A program made the position numbers and the translations under genes. A stretch of 11,914 nt of DNA from Chrysochromulina tobinii (lineage: Eukaryota > Haptophyta > Prymnesiales > Chrysochromulinaceae): the NCBI GenBank assembly GCA_001275005.1, contig JWZX01000305.1, positions 1-11,914 of the forward strand, in the 5' to 3' direction. Every line of letters begins with the position of its first letter. Positions within the stretch are counted from its first letter, which is position 1. Under the pieces are notes generated by a model. It was not told the origin of the DNA. It searched no databases and worked only from the letters and a program-made list of their open reading frames with translations. Of this stretch, positions 7,768 through 11,914 are shown one piece after another.

Positions 7768-8395
7768 ATTGGTGCGTTTTCAATCGTGCCGTGCAGCAGG
7801 ACGGTATCTAATTTAGTCGTCTAGAGGTAGCGGCGCGCAGTCCGGAGTGCGCCGGACGTTCAGTGACGCGGCTCGCGATCTTGTCGCGGCACGCGCACAG
7901 GCGAGGGGCGTCAGCGGGTCGACGTTAAGGTCGACGACGACGTGGCTGCTTGACCGGCGCGAGATTTTGACCTAGCAAGGGGGAGGGTTTCACTACTCAG
8001 GTAGTTACCCTATGGTGTTTCAACACTGTGGGGCGCGAGATTTTGACCTAGGGGGAGGGTTTCACTACTCAGGTAGTTACCCTATTAGGCGTGTTTCAAC
8101 ACAGTGTTGACGTGTGCTCCTCGTACCTCGAAACGAAACAACAAGCGTACAAGCTTCAACGTTCAAGCTCTAGAAGTTTACGACCACACTCTTTTTTCGC
8201 GTCGGCACGCGACCGGACCGGGTAGGTATTGCGCCGCCTTGAGGCACACACGTCACGGTCTCCAGTGACCGCGTCGCGCGTTTCGCGGATTGCGGGCATC
8301 TTACCGGTACACCCTGGGGTCCGACTCGCTCCCGAGTAAATGCGTAGTACCCCCCTCTCCCCCCCATTGGAGCGTGGACCACTGTCCCTGGTGAT
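7768..8395. other. Convergent intergenic region with hairpin-forming tandem repeat
   Basis: These 628 bp lie between two convergent stop codons. No coding frame is convincing. The region holds a small hairpin (GTCCGG at 7840-7845 against CCGGAC at 7852-7857) and the tandem repeat at 7956-8106, described separately. The rest shows nothing recognisable. Confidence 0.5.
7956..8106. repeat. Two-copy 75-bp tandem repeat with internal hairpins
   Basis: Copy 1 is 7956-8030 and copy 2 is 8032-8106. Both run from GGCGCGAGATTTTGACCTA to TTTCAACAC plus a short end. Copy 1 alone has a 4-base insertion (GCAA) after GACCTA. Copy 2 alone has a 4-base insertion after ACCCTAT, so total lengths stay equal. 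Each copy contains AGGGT-TTC-ACTAC-TCAG-GTAGT-T-ACCCT, a two-part stem with a TCAG loop. Copy 2 ends in the near-palindrome TCAACACAGTGTTGA (8096-8110). It may be a fragment of a dispersed or mobile repeat; no transposase is nearby. Confidence 0.8.
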
Positions 8396-9011
8396 CTACT
8401 TCACCTCGTGAACACCATATCGATCGATAACAACAGTAGTGCGACCATTTTCGACCACCTCAACCACGTCGTGAGCACTGTCGTCATCGCTGTCATCGAA
8501 GAGCTGCTCCTCGTGTGTTGTCGGGTGATGTCGCCTATATCCGTGGTTCAGCGCTGCATTCGAGGGCTCCTCCCGCCTCAAAGGTAGCGGGTTCAGCGCA
8601 GACGGGTCGTTGATCCGGCGCGAAGCAGCGCACGAAGGGCAGCGCAGGTCCTGTGTGGGGCACGCGCGTGAGCCACAGCAGAGGCATTGCGTCAAGTAGC
8701 CCTCCGAGCGAGTTGCATGGGCGAGCTGCTTGCGCCGGTTGAGTGCCTTCGCCATGGTGGCCTCATCATCCGAGGCGCCCTCGTTGTCGCCGCCGATGGC
8801 CGCCGCACCGCCGTCGGCATCGACGTCATCGCCCATGCAAGCCCCCTCCGGGATACCGACGCCGCCGCCACCTCCGCCTCCGCTGCCACCGCCGCCGCCC
8901 CCCCGTTTGTTCTTCTTTCCACCACGCCTGCTCTTCTTGGCCCCTCCGCCATTGCCGCCGCCGCCACCCTCGCCGCCGCCGCTGCCCTCACCTGCACCCT
9001 CGCTGATCCCG

Positions 9012-9049
<38 letters not shown>

Positions 9050-10165
9050 CGTCACGACGCCCATCTCGCTCAGCAGCCGCGCAGCGAGAGCGCTCTTCCC
9101 GCCCTGCTCGCGCGTCGAGTCCACAGCGCTCGGCACAGCGCTCGTCGCCACGATGGCCCCAGCACTCAGCGCCGCCTCTGCAAAGACCTGCTTGCCCTTC
9201 TTCTTGCCTCCCCCTCCGCCACCGCCGCCGCCGCCGCCGCGGCCGCCGCCGCCGCCGCCCTTGCTCGCTTGTTCCTCGACAGCAAGCTCCGCGAGCAGCG
9301 CCTCGGCCGCCGCGTTCGCCTTTGCCTCCTTGTCCTTGAGCATCGCTGCCAGCTTGCGCTCGTGCTCGGCTTTCTCGGTGGCATCGAACTCGCGCAGCAC
9401 CAGCTCGCATGCCTTGGCCTTGAGAGTGACGGCCTCCATGAGCGGCGTGCGCCCGTCGCGCTTGAGCGTCCGATTCGCGCCGGCCATGCACAGCGCACGC
9501 ACCGAGCCCTCGCGCTTACTCTCCACAGCAAAGTGCAGCGGGGTCGCCCCGTTGGGCTGCTGCGCATTGATGTTCGCCTTCGCACGCACCAGCAGCTTGA
9601 TCACCTTGGCGCAATCAGCCCATGCGGCCGCATGCAACGACGTGCTGCCCCAATCGCTCTGCGCGCTAATGTCCGCCTTGCTCTGCAGCAGGAACGAGCA
9701 GCAGTCGGCGTGCCCGTTGGCCGCTGCGAACGCCAACGCCGTGTTGCCATTCTCTCCGCGCGTGTCCGGGTTGGCCTTCTTGGCGATGAGGGAGGTCAAC
9801 GTCGCCAAGTCGCCGCGCTCCGCCGCCTCGCACAGTTCGGGCATCGGCTTGAAGTAGCAGCCCTCGCCCGACTCGATCATCTGAACCTTGCGCTGCATAT
9901 CGCGTTCCATCTTATCGACGGCCGCCTCGAGGTCACTCGCCGTACTCTGCTCCTTTGTAAGTGCCAGGTGGCTGAGAATTTCCTCGCGGGACACTGCCTT
10001 ACCTCGCCTCACGCGCTCGATGAAACCGAGCTCCTCGACGCCCTGCGCACTCGTGGTTGGCGGCATCGCGACCCCACAGCGGTGTGGCACCACGGTGTAG
10101 AGGTGGTGTCTTGGGTGTCGAATTCTAAACATAGGCTGTGAACGATGGCCTGGTTGAGCATACAT
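8396..10165 (-). CDS. Ankyrin-repeat protein with poly-glycine tracts and C-terminal cysteine cluster
   Basis: The ATG at 10165 gives 589 residues; a second ATG at residue 34 (10066) is also possible. The first 33 residues are Arg/His-rich without acids, so they may be a targeting peptide or leader. A helical region at 41-100 precedes about five ankyrin repeats at 105-265, with GNTALAFAAANGHADCCSFLL (140-160), GSTSLHAAAWADCAKVIKLL (173-192), GATPLHFAVES (206-216) and GRTPLMEAV (238-246). A charged Ala/Lys/Glu helix follows (265-300). Poly-Gly runs lie near 303-320, 373-386, 396-408 and 422-435, with a basic NLS-like patch KKSRRGGKKNKR at 410-421. A cysteine cluster CLCCGSRACPTQDLRCPSC (494-512) resembles a small zinc-binding knuckle. 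The C-terminus is acidic (FDDSDDDS) and ends at 8396. Function is unknown; ankyrin repeats suggest protein binding. Pro- and Ala-rich open frames on the other strand are mirror images of this gene. Confidence 0.83.
8857..9258. repeat. GCC/CCG microsatellite tracts coding poly-Gly on the minus strand
   Basis: Several (CCG)n-like runs lie here, the longest pure block being at about 9009-9050, which codes 14 glycines in a row. All are in frame with the ankyrin protein. Such tracts are prone to length change and assembly error. Confidence 0.75.
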
Positions 10166-10302
10166 GCTGGAGGAGCGCCTATTCGAATGACCTTATGCAA
10201 AGATTCCAACCGTTCGGTTTTTATAAAAAAGCGAGTAACGCGTGGCCGTGTCAGGAAAAAGCGAGCGAGACGAGCTGAAAAGCGAGCGTACCCTCTCGTC
10301 GG
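10166..10302. promoter_or_regulatory. 137-bp bidirectional promoter between ankyrin and PARP-A20 genes
   Basis: This is the whole gap between two divergent ATGs. TTTTTATAAAAA at 10218-10229 is perfectly self-complementary, so it presents a TATA box to both strands. From it, the first ATG leftwards is 10165, about 53 nt away, and the first ATG rightwards is 10303, about 73 nt away. Both spacings suit a TATA-driven start with short 5' UTRs. Shared regulation is inferred. Confidence 0.55.
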
Positions 10303-11355
10303 ATGCCGCTGCCCCCAAGCTGCCCCGGCGGGAGCTTTTATCCTGTGACGCTCACCACTCAAACCTGGGCGAATGAGATCAGCGTCAAGATCGATGGCGT
10401 TGCAATCACCTCGGGAACGCTGGCCGACTACCATATGTACACGTACTCGCGCTGCCTCACCCCTGGATCGCACACACTCGTCCTTGTAGACTCTGTGGGG
10501 GACGGCTGGCACGGAGGGTACGTGACGATCAACGGCGTCAACTACGGCGCGACCTTCACCGCTGGGTACTCGCAGACGCACACGTTCTATGTCGGCCCAT
10601 CGCCACCGCCGCCATCGCCCTCCCCCTCGCCGCCATCACCCTCACCACCGCCACCATCGCCGCCATCGCCGCCATCGCCGCCATCGCGGCCGCCGCCCTC
10701 GCCTCCGCCGCCCTCGCAGCCAGTTCCGCTCGTGTCACCGTGGGCACTTGAACTGGCAGTAGAGACGAGCGGCATCGATGTTTCAATCGTCATCATCATC
10801 GCCCTCGCCCTCGCCCTCGCCCTCGCCCTCGTCTTCATGTGCCTTCGTCGCCGTCTGGTGACGTTCGTTTCAGGGGGCACGAAGCTCTACCACCAAACAG
10901 ATGTTGCGACCGCCAAAATCATCCTTCAGACGCAGCAGATGAAGCCAGGGAATGTTGGGGTGGCTGGGGGTGGCATCTACTTTGCCACGACTCCTGAGCT
11001 CACGGGCCACAAGGCGCACAGGCACGGCGTGATCCTGGAGGCGACGGTTGCCCTAGGTTCGATCCACACCCTTGAGGCCGCCGGGGACCCCAACATGACG
11101 CTGCAGAAGCTCCAGTCCTTGGGCTATGACTCCGTATGCATCGCCCGGCCCGTTTCGAGAGGCCAGGAGTACGTCGTGTACGACCCGAAGCAGGTGTTGA
11201 GCATCCGCTGGCATGCACCAGCCTCTCCCCCTCGTGCGCGTGCGCCGTGCGCCGCCGGCTGCGGCTTCTTCGGCAGCACCGACACTGGTGGCATGTGCTC
11301 TAAGTGCTACGAGGTCAAAGAGATCGGAACCAATGTGAGACAACCGCATACCTAG
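10303..11355 (+). CDS. Receptor-like membrane protein: GDGW domain, Ser-Pro stalk, TM helix, PARP catalytic domain, A20 zinc finger
   Basis: The protein has 350 residues from the ATG at 10303, the first ATG after a TATA box; an in-frame stop lies at 10276. Residues 11-98 look like a beta-sandwich with LVLVDSVGDGWHGGYVTING (60-79), a GDGW motif common in secreted proteins. Residues 99-141 are a SPPPP-type stalk. A transmembrane helix spans about 159-180 and is followed by RRR, which favours an outside N-terminus and cytosolic C-terminus. Residues 192-302 form a PARP-type ADP-ribosyltransferase: KLYHQT (His197), GGGIYFATTP (Tyr226), YDSV and EYVVYDPKQVL (Glu289). These supply the H-Y-E triad that binds NAD+ and directs transfer. 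The usual HG[ST] is HQT here. Residues 316-336 are an A20 zinc finger, with Cys316, Cys320, Cys332 and Cys335 and the GFFGS and MCSKCY signatures; A20 fingers often bind ubiquitin. No signal peptide is seen, so the N-terminus may be incomplete or the helix may act as a signal anchor. The ligand is unknown. Confidence 0.85.
   Translation: MPLPPSCPGGSFYPVTLTTQTWANEISVKIDGVAITSGTLADYHMYTYSRCLTPGSHTLVLVDSVGDGWHGGYVTINGVNYGATFTAGYSQTHTFYVGPSPPPPSPSPSPPSPSPPPPSPPSPPSPPSRPPPSPPPPSQPVPLVSPWALELAVETSGIDVSIVIIIALALALALALVFMCLRRRLVTFVSGGTKLYHQTDVATAKIILQTQQMKPGNVGVAGGGIYFATTPELTGHKAHRHGVILEATVALGSIHTLEAAGDPNMTLQKLQSLGYDSVCIARPVSRGQEYVVYDPKQVLSIRWHAPASPPRARAPCAAGCGFFGSTDTGGMCSKCYEVKEIGTNVRQPHT
10598..10725 (+). 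repeat. Repeats coding the Ser-Pro-rich stalk
   Basis: Degenerate runs of ccatcgccg, ccctcgcc and ccgcc units code SPPPP, SPSP and SPP motifs. These resemble the hydroxyproline-rich stalks of algal cell-surface proteins. Unit length is a multiple of three, so stalk length can vary without a frameshift. Confidence 0.7.
10801..10830 (+). repeat. GCCCTC x5 hexanucleotide repeat coding the transmembrane helix core
   Basis: Five exact GCCCTC units code five Ala-Leu pairs in the middle of the only transmembrane segment. The repeat is in frame, so unit gain or loss would lengthen or shorten the helix by two residues per step. Confidence 0.9.
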
Positions 11356-11813
11356 CTCTCCAACAATGTGAGAAGTGTTGTCCGCTTGCTGCCACGCTTA
11401 AAGTGGTGCAGAGGGGCTGGACCTGGAGCGTGGCATCATGAGTGCGGCCGGTCGGGTCGACCGGTCGGGTACGCGGTAGAAACACACGAGAGTTCGGTAG
11501 CAGAGACGGGGTCTTTTGAGACGTTCAGATTGCGTTAAGTGTTGTGGCTTCGCCTTCGCTTCCGCACCACCTTCCGCTTACAGTTACACGTACATGTCGA
11601 GCGCCGTCAGTGCGCGATGGGCGTGGTGCTGATACGGCTGTTTTGTACGCCGGGTACGCATTCCGGAGTACAAGTCAAGTGACACACCGACCACCGTAGC
11701 TACAACGCAAGTGACGTCTCATCAACAGACCAAAGCAGCACATATGAGCCTCGCCCTCTCCGACAGGACACACTCTCATCCCTTTGCCTTCAAAACTAAG
11801 TCACAAGGCCCTC
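11356..11813. other. Intergenic region right of the PARP-A20 gene
   Basis: No gene is supported in these 458 bp, which lie between a plus-strand stop and a probable minus-strand stop. A 10-bp direct repeat CCGGTCGGGT at 11448-11457 and 11461-11470 overlaps a hairpin in which CCGGTCG at 11448-11454 pairs with CGACCGG at 11458-11464. No polyadenylation signal was recognised. Confidence 0.5.
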
Positions 11814-11914
11814 TCACTGGGGGCGTCGCACCGGCATTGGTGGCGGCGGCTTGCCGCGGCCCGCGGGCACCGGCGGCGGCGGCGCGGCCCGCGGCCCTCC
11901 GCGGCCCGCGCCGG
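11814..11914 (-). CDS. Probable C-terminal fragment of a Pro/Arg/Gly-rich protein, cut by window edge
   Basis: On the minus strand a frame enters at the right edge and ends at a TGA at 11816-11814, giving 33 codons counting the stop. It reads as an RG-rich stretch (GAGRGGPR), a run of prolines, GRGKPPPPMPV and a basic end. Such RG- and PPPPM-rich ends occur in the Sm core protein SmB, but composition alone cannot prove this. The plus strand also has an open frame here from an ATG at 11744, so even the strand is uncertain. Confidence 0.35.
   Translation of the reverse strand, partial: GAGRGGPRAAPPPPVPAGRGKPPPPMPVRRPQ

Noticed and set aside
8730-9857. 375-codon Pro-rich open frame on the plus strand that looks like an algal wall protein
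   Set aside because: Its prolines are the complement of the poly-Gly tracts. The ankyrin motifs on the minus strand decide the true strand.
8687-10141. 484-codon Ala/Leu-rich open frame on the plus strand
   Set aside because: Mirror image of the ankyrin gene; composition follows from the opposite-strand codons and no domain is seen.
11448-11470. Direct repeat with hairpin as a mobile-element end
   Set aside because: Only 10 bp, with no matching copy elsewhere in the window and no transposase.
11744-11914. Plus-strand open frame running off the right edge
   Set aside because: It becomes Ala/Arg/Pro low complexity that mirrors the minus strand. The minus reading has a more protein-like end and a stop. 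Neither is certain.

Overview
The window is nuclear DNA of a GC-rich, gene-dense unicellular eukaryote. It carries a spliceosomal protein (U1-70K), a mitochondrial import subunit (TIM21), an axonemal dynein assembly factor (DAW1/ODA16, so the cell very probably builds motile flagella) and a surface-type protein with an algal Ser-Pro-rich stalk. Almost every gene is a single open exon, intergenic gaps are short, and third codon positions are mostly G or C. A flagellate microalga, possibly a haptophyte, fits. That placement is inference: no rRNA or plastid gene is present to test it.

Layout, left to right. 1-983 (-): U1-70K, cut by the left edge inside its Gly-rich tail. 984-1377: divergent promoter region with an overlapping CRE-like/G-box site. 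1378-2241 (+): TIM21. 2421-3221 (+): TMEM53/DUF829 alpha/beta hydrolase. 3222-3530: convergent 3' region with one AATAAA. 3531-4683 (-): FkbM-type methyltransferase, probably with a tiny first exon and a 43-46 nt intron. 4684-4866: short divergent promoter. 4867-6120 (+): DAW1, full length. 6121-6705: non-coding, with a perfect 10-bp hairpin and small simple repeats. 6706-7767 (+): unrecognised protein. 7768-8395: non-coding convergent region with a 75-bp tandem repeat whose units fold into hairpins. 8396-10165 (-): ankyrin-repeat protein with long poly-Gly tracts and a cysteine cluster. 10166-10302: 137-bp divergent promoter centred on a self-complementary TATA element. 10303-11355 (+): a multidomain protein, described next. 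11356-11813: no gene seen. 11814-11914 (-): probable C-terminal end of a Pro/Arg/Gly-rich protein.

The most unusual locus is 10303-11355. It reads as a GDGW-type beta-rich outer domain, a Ser-Pro stalk, one transmembrane helix, a PARP-type ADP-ribosyltransferase domain with its His-Tyr-Glu triad in place, and a C-terminal A20 zinc finger. This looks like a membrane receptor-like protein that could couple an outside signal to ADP-ribosylation and ubiquitin binding. It shares a tiny bidirectional promoter with the ankyrin-repeat gene, so the two may be co-expressed. The other genes are ordinary housekeeping or ciliary genes without evident functional linkage, arranged in head-to-head and tail-to-tail pairs.
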